Assembly: GCA_001931905.2 (NCBI GenBank)
Contig: MSJI02000300.1
Coordinates: 1-34,187, forward strand
DNA length: 34,187 bases
Reading direction: 5' to 3'
DNA from: Cladosporium sp. IMV 00045
Lineage: Eukaryota > Ascomycota > Dothideomycetes > Cladosporiales > Cladosporiaceae
Shown: one piece after another, positions 20,001 to 30,849 of the stretch
Position numbering within the stretch: the first letter of the stretch is position 1
How the letters are laid out: every line of letters starts with the position of its first letter
The notes under the pieces: model-generated
Told to the model about the DNA's origin: nothing
Databases searched by the model: none
Seen by the model: only the letters and a program-made list of their open reading frames with translations
Program-made: the position numbers and the translations under genes

Positions 20001-21086
20001 TCAATTCCCCCAATCACCACCTCCCTCCAACAACCTCCCCAACGCGCCCCAATGCGCCCTCCACACCCCCTCCCCCGTCCCCACGCCCAGCTCCCCCGGC
20101 ATAATGATCGCCGTAAACCGTTCTCTCACAACCCCATCCCAAACCTCATTCGCATCCCTCCCTCTTGCCTCAACATCCACAGCCCTCGTGATTCTCTCGC
20201 CAAATTCGTCCGTCAAAGCCGGAAGACGTCCGTTCGCTTTCCGCGTCTCCTCGAGCGGTCTGTCGAGTCGGAGCCAGTGTGCGCGTTGTGCGTAGAGTTC
20301 GCGTGCTTTGGCGAGGTGAGACCAGATGCAGGGATGGATTGGGAGGCAGAGCGTGTGGTCGGCGGTGGGAAAGAGGGTGAGGCTGGTTTGGGAGTCGCAG
20401 TAAAAGGGTGCGTTGGCTGAGGGTGGCGGGAGAGGGACGTTGATGTTTGGATTTGCTGTAGGTTGCGGGTAAGGCTGTTGGTTTTGAGGATCGAGTATAG
20501 ATGCCCCTTCTCCACTGGTAGATGGAGGTTGTGAGCTTTCAGGGGCTCCCTGGCTTCGCAAGTTTCGTCGTGTGCCTTCGGCTCTTGGTCTTGCAGTTTC
20601 TGCGCCTGAACGGCGTTTCTTACGAGGGGGATTTCCTGTGCTTGTCTGCTTTCTCTCCTCTGCGGGCTGCTCAGACTCACCTTGGTTTACAACTGGCTCT
20701 TCTGTGGCGGGATCACGTTCTGCCTCCGTACTGGGTGGCCCTCGAGATCGCAAGTTCATCCCGAATGAACTGCCTCCGGTTGTGTCTGCTGCCTTTTCTG
20801 CTTGCTGCTTAGGCTCGCTGCGAGTTGGGGGCTGTCTCTTGGGCGCGGGCTCAGGCGCTTGGTTCGTAGTAGAAGTTTGACGAGGTCGTAACTTCATTCC
20901 GAATGGACTGCGGTCTCTTGCTGCGTTCGATTGAGGTGGTCTACGGGTAGACGTCTGCTGAGAAGGGTTCGAGCTATTGGATGCGATGGGGTTGCTGTCG
21001 TCGACAGAGTTGTTGCTGGAGGTGATATTGCCATCGTGGGTGAGGTTAATGCTGCGATTACGCTTTCGGCGGCTATTGTCGGACAT
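20001..21086 (-). CDS. Disordered protein with repeated FGMxLRxR motif and conserved-looking C-terminal domain
   Basis: Single exon, 361 aa from the ATG at 21086 (MSDNSRRKRNRS); the frame is open for 62 more codons upstream but that part is leader-like. No known family was recognised. Residues 1-225 are Ser/Pro/Gln/Arg-rich and disordered, with three spaced copies of a short motif: FGMKLRPR (62-69), FGMNLRSRG (108-116) and the decayed RRNLRSQG (173-180). A basic PRKKRR stretch at about 154-159 could be a nuclear localisation signal. Residues about 228-361 are compact and hydrophobic enough to fold (FYCDSQTSLTLFP ... IHPCIWSHLAKARELYAQRA ... ERFTAIIMPGELG). This looks like a nuclear protein with linear binding motifs (inference). 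It is convergent with the Clr5 gene and 288 bp downstream of the RING gene start side. Confidence 0.7.
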   Translation of the reverse strand: MSDNSRRKRNRSINLTHDGNITSSNNSVDDSNPIASNSSNPSQQTSTRRPPQSNAARDRSPFGMKLRPRQTSTTNQAPEPAPKRQPPTRSEPKQQAEKAADTTGGSSFGMNLRSRGPPSTEAERDPATEEPVVNQGESEQPAEERKQTSTGNPPRKKRRSGAETARPRAEGTRRNLRSQGAPESSQPPSTSGEGASILDPQNQQPYPQPTANPNINVPLPPPSANAPFYCDSQTSLTLFPTADHTLCLPIHPCIWSHLAKARELYAQRAHWLRLDRPLEETRKANGRLPALTDEFGERITRAVDVEARGRDANEVWDGVVRERFTAIIMPGELGVGTGEGVWRAHWGALGRLLEGGGDWGN

Positions 21087-21374
21087 GCTGCTGCTTCGAT
21101 GAATCGTTGACGGTTGAGTCACCCAATTACTTATTCCGATGGAAAAGACACTTACCTCTGAAGAAGTGGGCTTTATATGTATGGTGCGTGAAAATCTCGT
21201 TTGCTGGATCTTGTAAGATCTTTCCGAACAAGAAGCCAGCTCAGAGGAAATGAAAGCGTTGATGAGCAACATTCATTGTCTTTCCAGCAAGGTCGAAAAA
21301 CTTCGTCATAAGGGGGTATCTCTATTGATCATTCACTCATGCATCACATCTCATCTCTCCATCCACCGCACCAA

Positions 21375-23960
21375 TCAATTGAGAACCCTGACGTGATTGG
21401 CCGGGAACAGCAACTTCTGGCCGGCATACACACCCCAAAACCAGTCCTCGTTCTCCTGTCCTGCTTCTCTGATCTCTGCGTTTTTGGGGAAATCCAACTC
21501 GTCCTCGTCGGGTACGAATCTGCTCCATAGAGCCAGACATCGCAGCCCGACTCCTCCGTCAGGTGGTAGCATATCTTGAGCGCGCGCTGAGGCTTCGTCT
21601 TCTTTGAGCGCCCATCCTCCTACCATTTCACGGACGACGAGTCGTTGCTGCCCGCCTTCGGGTGTATCTTGGAAGCCTATGACGGTCATGCGGTGGTTCT
21701 GAAGACATCTGCGCCAGCCATTGGGTCCGTTTGCAGAAGATATCTTGCCGGTGGCAACGAGGCCGTAGTAGCATTCGTTGCAGACGTCGTAGTCGCCGTC
21801 GTTGCATGTATTGCAGTGGAATCGCGTATTGGTGGGTGCAATGGGGTAGTGGCATGTGTCGCAATCTTGGCGGATGGGCAGCGAGGCGTAGCTGTTCTCC
21901 GGGAGGTGTGGCATTGGAATGATGATATTGGGCGATTGTTCGGATTCAGCGTTGAAGGTGCTGACATGTGCTACTGGCAGCAGAGGATGCGTGCAATGAT
22001 GGCCCTTGTTGACACAGGAAGAACAATAACCCCAAGCACCCTCAAGGCAAATGTAGCAGTGCCAATAGGTAGCATCTGTGACACACGAGCAACGATCGCA
22101 GAATGCACCCTCTTGGAGATTTCCATTGAGACTAGGGTTCTGAGTTTGCTCACCAGAACGTAGGTATTGGCGAGATATCAGGGTGTGTGGTAGCTCGTGA
22201 CCTACTGGATACCCTTCCGGAGGCTCAGCACGCTTGTATCTGTGCCAAGCTGCATAGCCAAACCCGAACCAGTGATGACAGCCTCGACCAGCTCTATAGC
22301 AGTCCATGCAGATATCGAATGCGCCTTCGTTGCATTTCGAGCAGTGATAGTGAAGGTCGTACTGAATGCTTGCTTTCGAGCAATGCGCACAGGACACATC
22401 GGGCGCCGCGTGGATCTGTCCCGGGATCGAAGGCACTGGAGGCATTTCGCTCTGCGGCACAGGCTCGGGTGCAAAGTTTGCCGCAGAGAAGGGCCTCTCT
22501 ACCGGATCAGACGTGTCCGGGACGAGTGGCGATGAGGGTACCAAAGAAGGCGAGCTGTGGTTCACCGAGCCGTTTTGTCGTCTTACCGCTTCAAGTGGAT
22601 GCGCTGCCGACTGAGCTCCAACTTCAGGTCTTCTCTGCGTGCCTGAGGCTGTGCGAGTACGGTGTTCTCTGATCGCACTCCGAGCACCTTCAGGATCCGT
22701 GACACTCCGGTGCGAGCTTGACGGCCGACGACGGTGCTCCCGTTGAGAATCTCCGGAATGTGGCGTAGAAGACAAGTCTGTGGCAGAACGCGCTGCGGGT
22801 GTGATAGAGGGAGTTGGGCCGTCTGTTCGACTTGCAGATCGGTAGCTTCGCTGGCTGGTAGCACTTGTTGATCTGTGGTGGCGGGGAGTATCCAGTGTGG
22901 ATTGATGAAGAAGATGCGGCCTGGATATGGGTGGTCGAGCCCTACTCTGTGAACTTGGAGCAGCACTACTATCTCCGCGAGTTCGCGGCCGGCGATCTGC
23001 ATTTCCAGAGCTGGCTGGCCGTGGCTCTGAGTCTGTGCGAGCTCGCCGTTCGTGGTTTCTTGAAGGTTCCCTTTGTCTGTGACGCCTCCTGCGGTAAGCT
23101 TCTGCGATGCGCTCTGTGAGTTCTTCCTCCTGCTCCGGGGTCAAATGATCAATGTCGATGCCTTCGAGAACTCCTGACGCAAGGATGCTCTGCATGATGT
23201 CCTCCTGCACCTCTTGTGAGTCTGCCTCCGAAGCGCTCAAGAGACTTCTCAAAGATGACTGATGCTCCACCTGCCGGTCCTCAGCTTCTTGTCTTACAGC
23301 CCGTGATTCTGAGTTTCCTGTATTGTGTCTTGCTCGCCGGTCTGACTGATCTCGTCGATGCGAGCTCTCGCGCGCACGGCTATGTGAGCTGTGTTGCGGC
23401 CTCCTCCGATCGTCTCTTCTTGCCGCTCTCTGTGCCCTCCTGTTTGCCGCAACTGCTGGATCGATATCGGCCATGCTCATTGCGCGAACTTCGTCCATGA
23501 GTCTCTCATCATCGCTTTCATCGGAATCCTGCCTCGTTTGCACTGGTGGTATGACATCCTCTCCGGGTTTATAGTGGCTACGCATCTCCTCTTTCTCCGC
23601 GTCACTCTTACTACGGCCCGGGTTTGAGCTCAGGAACATATCCAATAACGTGGTGACTGTTGCGTTTGGCCTGGTGCCACGGACTTCGGCGCGGCATGAT
23701 GGGCAAGTATATGGGTGAGTCGGACGTCGTGACTGCGCTGCGGAGGTGGCCTGCCATGAGAACCACTCCTTCAGGCATGAGCCGCAGAATGTGTGTAAAC
23801 AGTCGAGCAGCGTCAAGGGCTGGTACATGACATCCGTACAGATCTGCCGATGTGTATCAGCATCCAGTCCTGAGTTTCAAGCTGGGGGACCGCGACATAC
23901 CGAACATGTCAACTCTTTCTCGAGCACCACGCTGCCGCTACTGCTCGTACTTTCAGCCAT
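21375..23960 (-). CDS. RING-finger protein with three ZZ-like zinc fingers and C-terminal SH3-like domain (putative E3 ubiquitin ligase)
   Basis: Two exons, 23960-23901 and 23843-21375, with a 57-bp phase-0 intron (GTATGT...GGCAG) that falls between the first two RING cysteine pairs' residues (LTCS | ICTDV). The protein is 842 aa. The C3HC4 RING has C19, C22, C35, H37, C40, C43, C67 and C70. A long Arg/Ser-rich disordered part follows (about 120-490), interrupted by an acidic helical patch at about 220-270 (TPEQEEELTERIAEAYRRRR). Three ZZ-like Cys clusters begin at about 505, 602 and 681, each with CxxC...CxxC and DxCxxC elements. The last 55 residues (ALWSRFVPDEDELDFPKNAEI ... NEDWFWGVY...LFPANHVRVL) have the ALYDY-like, DELSF-like, WW-like and FPxNYV-like landmarks of an SH3 domain. 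The RING predicts E2-dependent ubiquitin transfer, the ZZ units ligand or histone-tail binding, and the SH3 proline-motif binding. Substrates are unknown. Confidence 0.88.
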
Positions 23961-25334
23961 GATGGCTTGCGCGTCAAGCTCACCGCTCAGCCGTGAAGAG
24001 GTGGTTTGTGCAAGTCTTCAGGCCGTGAGAGTGCGCGCAAGGAGTTGGAGGTGTGACTGGGCCGGCACTGAGGCGCTTGTGGCGCGGCCCCGCAGCGAAG
24101 CTTCTACGGTGAGCTGTCATCCAAGCATACCCTTGCTGGTATTAGATTCGTCTTTTATCATGCGGTCACTGTCGTTGTGACGATTTGGAGCCAAAGCACG
24201 AGCGTGGAAAGCCGTTCGGACATGAGACGCTTGAGCGTTAGATCTTGGCGAGACGTTTGGTACGAGATTCCAGAATAGTGAAGCGAGTCTTAGAAGTGTC
24301 TGTGCTATATCTCCAGTCTCTACATAAAAGCAGTGGTGCGCGCAGTGTCAACGGTGGCAGTGGGGCTGGCTGGAGAGGTGAGACGGTGTGAGACAGGCCA
24401 TAACCAGACGAACATGATGGTATGAAGCTCATGTCATTTTTGGGTTCAGCTGGCTTTCTAAGCCGGTCTTCAATTCACAGAAGTTTGTCTGATTTTGGCA
24501 AGATGTCAATAGCATGGATAATCGCATTAAGTGAACCGAAATCACGGGACCGGACGGCGCTCCTTCTCCCTTCGGCAACCCCGCGATTTGTTTGCAAGGC
24601 TGCAAGGTGTGTGAGCATGGCGAGCATGGATGGTCGTGATGATTGAGTCAGCAGAGGCTGGAGTGCACAAACCACCTCCCTCGTACCGGCAAATAAGACA
24701 TGTACCACTTTTCCACTCCACCACTCCTACTCCCTAACGTCACGAGGTACCAAAAATGGCCGCTCTGCCATCTGCTCTGGCCTCTTCTATCGTACGGGGC
24801 AAAGAGCACAATAATAATGCACTCAAGGCAATGCCCAGCTTTGTCAACAGCCTGCCATATCCACATCTTGAGCTACTTCTGCAAGATGCAGGCCAATGCG
24901 TGATCGACATCCGGAGGCATGCGAGCCGATTTATGCTCGCGATGTAGCCGTCGAGCCGTGCCAGATCTACTGGGCAGCAGCCTCCAGGAACCCCTGCTCG
25001 TACTTCGCATTGCTGACGACGGCATCCAATGCTAAGCCGGATCTTACCACGCTGAGGGGCCGCAGAAAAGTCACATACCTGATGGTTCGACCCAATGTGC
25101 CTCCTAATACTGCTAGCCCGTAGCATGTAGGGTCAGAAGAGGGAACCGAGGCAGGTTCCTGTGCAGCCGTTACCTTGCGTGGCGCAGGAAACGGTCTCTA
25201 TATCTGGGAGGCTGGCCCTCGCACTCGACGATGCTGTTTCGACGAGCAAGGTAAGGCAGATTTCCTGCCATAGTCTTCTTCCAGTTCTGCCTTCTTTTCG
25301 CTTGTCTTCGTCGATCAATTCCTCCACCGCCAAA
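23961..25334. other. Divergent intergenic region RING gene / lysophospholipase
   Basis: 1.37 kb. A 63-codon plus-strand frame with good start context (AAAAATGGC at 24756) and an overlapping minus-strand frame with possible GTATGT donors near 25085 are present. Neither gives a recognisable protein and I do not call them. A TGAGTCA motif (Gcn4/CpcA or AP-1 type) lies at 24644-24650. The last 100 bp before 25335 is pyrimidine-rich, like a leader. Confidence 0.45.
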
Positions 25335-27113
25335 ATGTTCACACATTCGTTACCTCTGGTAGCCTCTTCTCTTCTGTTTAGCAGCATCAAAGCTGCCCCG
25401 GCTCCGGCTGCAGTGCCTGTACCGCCATTGTACGCAGAGGGCGTCCTCGAACTCTCCAAACGACAAGACGGCCTCACTCCATACCAGCCAGTGTCGACAT
25501 CTTGTCCAGACACTCCACTGGTGAGGAATGCAACAGATTTATCTACCCAAGAATCAGACTATGTCTCGTCACGGAAGGACAAGGCAGACGCAGCTCTGGC
25601 ATCCTGGCTGGAGAAGCATGGCTCTTTCAACACAGACAGCCAGCCCAGCGTAGCCCTTGCATCAAGCGGTGGAGGATATCGTGCACTGCTTTCAGGTGCC
25701 GGTGTCGTTCAAGCTTTCGATGGTCGCGATAGCGACACAGACGTCAGTGGCTTATACCAAGCATTGACTTACCACTCTGGGTTGTCAGGTAAGTCTACAT
25801 ATGGAAGTTGAAATGATGTGTTGTACAACAGAAAGCTGACCTCATCAGGTGGTGCTTGGTTACTGTCCTCGATTTCAGGCAACGATTGGCCGACAATTAG
25901 CTACTTGCAAGAGAATCTTTGGGAAGACTCGTTCGAAGTTTCTGCGTTGCTTCCGGCGAACTTGTTGTCCTTCTCAGGTCTCACACAGTATGGTGCGATC
26001 ACCACTGAAATTCTAGCCAAACAGGGCGCCGGCTACGATGTCACCATCGTCGACCCGTACGGTCGTTTCCTGTCCTACCAATTGCTGGAAGGCCGTTTTG
26101 GTGGCGTGGCAACGTACATGTCCACGTTGGCGTCTCTCGATAACTTCACGGACTTCAACGCCCCCTTCCCTATCATCACAGCAGTCGGCGTCGTGGCACG
26201 CGAAGATCAATGCACGCCTCCAGCCGACGCAACGCAGTATGAATTCAGCCCCTTCGAGTTCGGCTCATGGGACGAAGGCCTCTCAGCGTTCACCCCGGTG
26301 GAATTCCTTGGCTCCAGACTGAACAACGGCGAGCCGGAAGAAGAGGGCGAATGTGTTGCCCAATACGACAACCTCGGCTACGTATTTGGCACATCAAGCG
26401 ACATCTTCCCAGCAATCTGCGATGTCCTCTCTCCCGCAAATAGCAGCGACGACGACCTCGCAAACGTGCTGCAGGGCATCGTCAGTCTCGCGCACGAACC
26501 TCTTTTCGAGGATCTCTTCGCCACCTACCGCAACCCATTCTACAACTACTCCCGCTCCGATCGCGTCGCCGAAGACGAAGACCTCCTCCTCCTCGACGGC
26601 GGCTTCTCCGATCAAGTCAGCCCAATCTGGCCTTTCATCGTCGACGAGCGCCCCGTCGACGTCCTCGTCGTCAACGACAACTCGGCCGACACGGAGAACA
26701 ATTTCCCCAACGGCTCATCGATCCGCCAAACCTACGTTCAATCCCAAGTCGCAGGGCTAACGCGAATGCCATTCATCCCCGATGCCGACACTTTCGTCGC
26801 ACAAGATCTCAACACGCGCGCCACTTTCTTCGGCTGCGATGAGCCCAGCTCGACGTTCATAGTCTACCTGCCGAACAAGGAGTATAGCTTCGACTCCGGC
26901 ACTTCGACCGCGAAGGTTGTCTACTCGAAGGATGAGACGAGGGGTATGATCGCCAACGGAGCTCAGGTGGGCACGCAAGACGCCGAGGAGGGTTGGGGGT
27001 TGTGTTTGGCTTGTGCGATTAAGAGTCGCGATGAGCAATTGCCGGAGGGCTGTCAGGCTTGTTTTGATAAGCACTGTTATCGCCAGGAGGCTGGGAATGC
27101 GACGAGGGTGTAA
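25335..27113 (+). CDS. Secreted lysophospholipase / phospholipase B
   Basis: Two exons, 25335-25788 and 25849-27113, with a 60-bp intron (GTAAGT...CATCAG, branch GCTGAC) splitting a Gly codon; 572 aa, normal for fungal phospholipase B. The signal peptide is residues 1 to about 21 (LVASSLLFSSIKAAPA). A Lys-Arg pair at 42-43 is a possible Kex2-type processing site. Catalytic elements of the cPLA2/PLB fold are SGGGYRA (111-117, with the oxyanion Arg), GLSGGAW with nucleophile Ser151, and DGG with Asp401. The intron falls exactly inside the GLSGG nucleophile motif. The C-terminal Cys-rich segment (LCLACAIKSRDEQLPEGC...) is typical. Several N-x-S/T sites are present. No GPI-anchor signal is seen, so a secreted or wall-released enzyme that removes acyl chains from (lyso)phospholipids is likely. 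The family contains virulence-associated members in some fungi, but nothing here shows such a role. Confidence 0.94.
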
Positions 27114-27921
27114 TGTCAGTGGCAAGTGAAAGGATAGAGTACTGTACTGACCCAAATTAACGACTTTTGAGTGAGAGATGCTACAATACTGTCAATCATA
27201 TCTGTACATGTAGCCTAAATAGAGTCCTAGTGTTGTGATTGGCCAATTCTCATTTCATCACGTGACTTGCGTGGGGCTCAATGTTTGTGAGATGCCCGAT
27301 GCCAGTCGATCTGTCAGCTCGGTTCGACATTCTTTCTCAGCTTCTCCATGGGTTGTAGATGCACAAAGACAAGAGTTTCTGGGCATCAACTGGGAGATAT
27401 CCACGCTTAACCGACGGGAGAGGCCGGTCCTCAGTTTTATGCACCTCCAGGTTGCCTTCAGCGCATGTCGGCTGGGCTTTCAGCTGCTATCTCGTCGCCT
27501 ATCAGGTACTTCGCCCTGCATCTATCTCTTAGCAGAGGTACGCCGCGCGCCAAGCTCTTCAAACACGGGCAAGGCTTCATGTCACGAGACTGAGATGGAG
27601 GCGGACCTTGGTTTGAGGCGGCTGAAGTGATTCACACCCGCGCCCGGTACTGGGCCACCAGGCCACACTGACTGGCTATTACTGTCTTCTTTTGCTGCTG
27701 ATGCTCGGTTTGATCTTGACACACTCAAGACGAACCCGGCGTGGACATCAGCACTCTCTTACACAAGATTGGCGCGTTTACTGGCAGAGCGCCACTCCGC
27801 AGCCGCGACCTTACCCTGATACTCCTGGCGAATCCCCAGCCTGGTCCCCTTGCTTTCGCCGCAGCCCTGTTATTCTCTAATTTCCCGACCATCTGGATAT
27901 TCATGATTCGAATGACTTCGC
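27114..27921. other. Intergenic region
   Basis: 808 bp between the lysophospholipase stop and the next start. Plus-strand frames at 27235-27630 and 27690-27930 are open and moderately protein-like. The second could be leader or an unrecognised 5' exon of the following gene, but no splice pair joins it convincingly. Confidence 0.4.
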
Positions 27922-30715
27922 ATGGCTGAGGTGCTGCAAAGCCTGGCGGCCTTGGTGGAGGATCTGGGATCGCGTACTGATACAGATCATGTCTTACGCG
28001 AAATCTGTGGCCAATACGCCCTTGAGAAATGCACTCTCGCCGAACAGGATCTTCATCATGCCAGCATCCGCTTTGTAGCCTGGTTCAGACTGTTGCTGTT
28101 TGGCGTTTATCGTGCGACCCTGGGCAAGCCGGATTCTGATACCGCCTGTATGCTGCCAGCCTCCGCATTAATCTCTGGCCTATTGTTAATCCTGTCTGTT
28201 GACGAGAGCCAGTGCATTCTCGGAGGGCCTGAAGTAAACTGGAAAACTTGGAAACCCTCGACTTTTCTTCTAGGGCTTCGGTTGCTTCGTGGCTCGCTCG
28301 AACACGACACATATCATGCAGATCAACAGCAGCTACGAACATTGTCGGAACGTTTATCGCAACGTTTCCCAAGTGGAGATCCACGTAATACGACTGATGC
28401 ATACTGGCTCTGTCATCAATTACTTCATGAGGCAATCGACCACGCTGCAGAGAATGGATGGAGAATGTCCATAGACCAACCAAGAAATTCTGTGTCTAGG
28501 GTGAGCATATCAGCTAGCTTATGAATTATGTCACCTTCTGACGCTCTATGCAGATCAGCGAGACTCTGGGACACACGACAAGTTTCACTCAGTCGAGAAG
28601 CAATGTTGGCTCGAACGGACAATACTGGCGGCATTTTGATGCGGTATCCGAGACCGAAGCTACGTTCTTCACGAAGGTCTCCAGTGATCAATTCGATAAA
28701 TGCCATCAGTATCTGCACGAAGCCCTACTGCGACCCTTCGATTCATCCGAACAGCCAATACATGTCCACTGGCGAAAATCCTTGGCTCAAACGCTCGTGA
28801 CACCAGCGAGATTTTTTCCCCAACCCCATCAGACCAGGATAGACATCGACCACAGATATAACCTGGACCTGGATTCACATCATTCTTTGCGAACAAATAC
28901 ACACCATCATCATTCTGGACTACTGGACGCAGCCAAGAGCTTTCATGATTTCCTCTCAACGAGAGCGCAAGTCCTTGAACATTCAAGCGGTTCAGTACAC
29001 AAAAAGCTGAATGACATCGCCGACAAGACAGGTAGATGGTACCTCAACAACCGTTATGACCATGGAACGACCACCATGATCGAGGACGAGAGCGACAGCA
29101 TTTACGTTCTCAATTGCCCACGGCTCCACCTTATATCAAGGAAAGGGCTCATGGAGTATCTTGGGAATGTTGACGCGAGAAGACAGCGGGTAAGAACAGC
29201 CACATGACGCACATATCCAGCTTGAAGTGTATTCTAACTATTGCCTTAGTTGTCACTAACTAGTGATGCATATGTCGAGTGGGCATCTAGCACTTGTCCA
29301 TCTTGCCATGGGAGGTGCAATTCGGCACGACTGGTTGAGCCGTTACAACACATCGTACAAGAAGCTGATAAACTGCAAAGCGAGAGACTCCAGCACAACG
29401 GAAAGATCGCCGGACTGCTGCAATCCACTTCGGAGGCGTCAAGCGCACATACCAGAGTGAACAGTGACGACGGCTCGTCTTTCGGTTCACATAGACCAAG
29501 CTCTTCGACCGGCAGAAGAAGCTCTCTACAACCCTCTATCAATACTGTCTCCAGCCACAACAACGGCTTCTTCGAAATTTCCAAAAAGTTCAAATACACA
29601 TTCAGCACATCTGGCGTCCACCTGATCCTTTGGAAACAGACCTATGGCTGTTTTGTTACCCTCGACGTGTACGGCTCTTCGGACGTCTACTGGGAGTTAC
29701 CGCCTGAGTCAAGCTCAAACATCAGGCTCGTTGCAGGCGGAAGTACTGTTTTCTGTGCTCTTGCGCAAGACGACGACCGAGTAAGTCAAATTCTCCGCTC
29801 ATGTTGAATCTAAGCTAACCACATCAGACTTTCACTGTGCACATATTCTCACAGGATCAATTCAAGCCTAGCTCTTTCGAGATCAAACGCAGTACTGCCA
29901 CTGAACCCTTCGCCATGGCGGTTTCACCTAACGACAGATCAGTCGCCATCGGCTTTGGCAAGAGTGTGGCGGTCTGCGACGTGAGAACCGCCTCGTGGAG
30001 TAGCAAGCACACACTCACTGGAGAAGATGTATGGGAGCAGGTCATCAATTTCTCTCACGACTCAAGGCGCGTGGTTGTAGCATCCCGATCCGGTTCGCAA
30101 GGATCTGTTTCCTGCACTACTTGGGAAATATCGGCACCGCAGGATAGCCGAAGCAATGTCCAAATTGGCAACTGGAGAAAGGTAAGATCATCCTTCATGC
30201 ACGCAAAGCGCGAAAACCTGATAAGTGCAATTTCTAACGAACATCAGGGTCAAGCTGGAGGAGATTTCGGACTTCGTTCAGTCTTCTACGACCACTCTCG
30301 AAGACATGCACGTGTGGCTGTCTATCTATCACACCTTGCTCTATCACCGAACGCATACCTTATCGGCGGATCCAAATCCCAATGTGCCGCCCAATCCGAT
30401 AACACGTTCCTTCTCGTATCAGACGGCTGGACGAAGTATAACCACGAGGTCGTGGAGCTCTCTGCTACCAGTACCTCAGGCAGGGGGGACAGTTGGTTCA
30501 ACTTAGGGGCGTTGCGGGGACAGAAAAGCGCGATCACCAAGAAGGAAGAGCTCCCGATCATCGCGACCGCTAGAGAGAACAAAACGGTGATTTTCTGGAT
30601 TTCCAATGGCGAGATGAAGTTGGTACGCATACAAAAGCAACAACCGCCGAAACTCGAATCCTTCACCAGCCGTTTCCAAGCGCTGGCTGGTTCAAGCCTC
30701 GGGCGCGCAGTATAA
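27922..30715 (+). CDS. WD40-like repeat protein of unknown function (five exons)
   Basis: Exons 27922-28500, 28554-29189, 29250-29780, 29828-30181 and 30248-30715, all joined in phase 0 by introns of 53, 60, 47 and 66 bp with GTGAGC/GTAAG donors and CTAAC-type branches; 855 aa. The first part (about 1-190) is helical. The middle contains a CPSCHGRC cysteine pair and a Ser-rich linker. The C-terminal 350 residues read like beta-propeller blades (FAMAVSPNDRSVAIGFGKSVAVCDVRT, INFSHDSRRVVVASRSG, SHLALSPNAYLIGGSKS, PIIATARENKTVIFWISNG), that is, divergent WD40 repeats. I do not recognise the family; a scaffold role is inference. The last intron is a multiple of three without a stop, so a retained form of 877 aa is possible. 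The first-exon start is the least certain part. Confidence 0.78.
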
Positions 30716-30849
30716 TTAGCATGGACACGAGCACACGAAAAGAAAAAAGCTTTAATTACAAGATCTGAACCAGTGCTAAATCGTCGCGCTCAAGACAGGT
30801 ACATGGTATCGTTCTGAATGTCATTAACTCCGACTTTTGCCACCAATGA

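Noticed and set aside
24756..25126. Small overlapping genes on both strands upstream of the lysophospholipase
   Set aside because: A good start context and possible donors exist, but no joined model gives a recognisable or well-supported protein.
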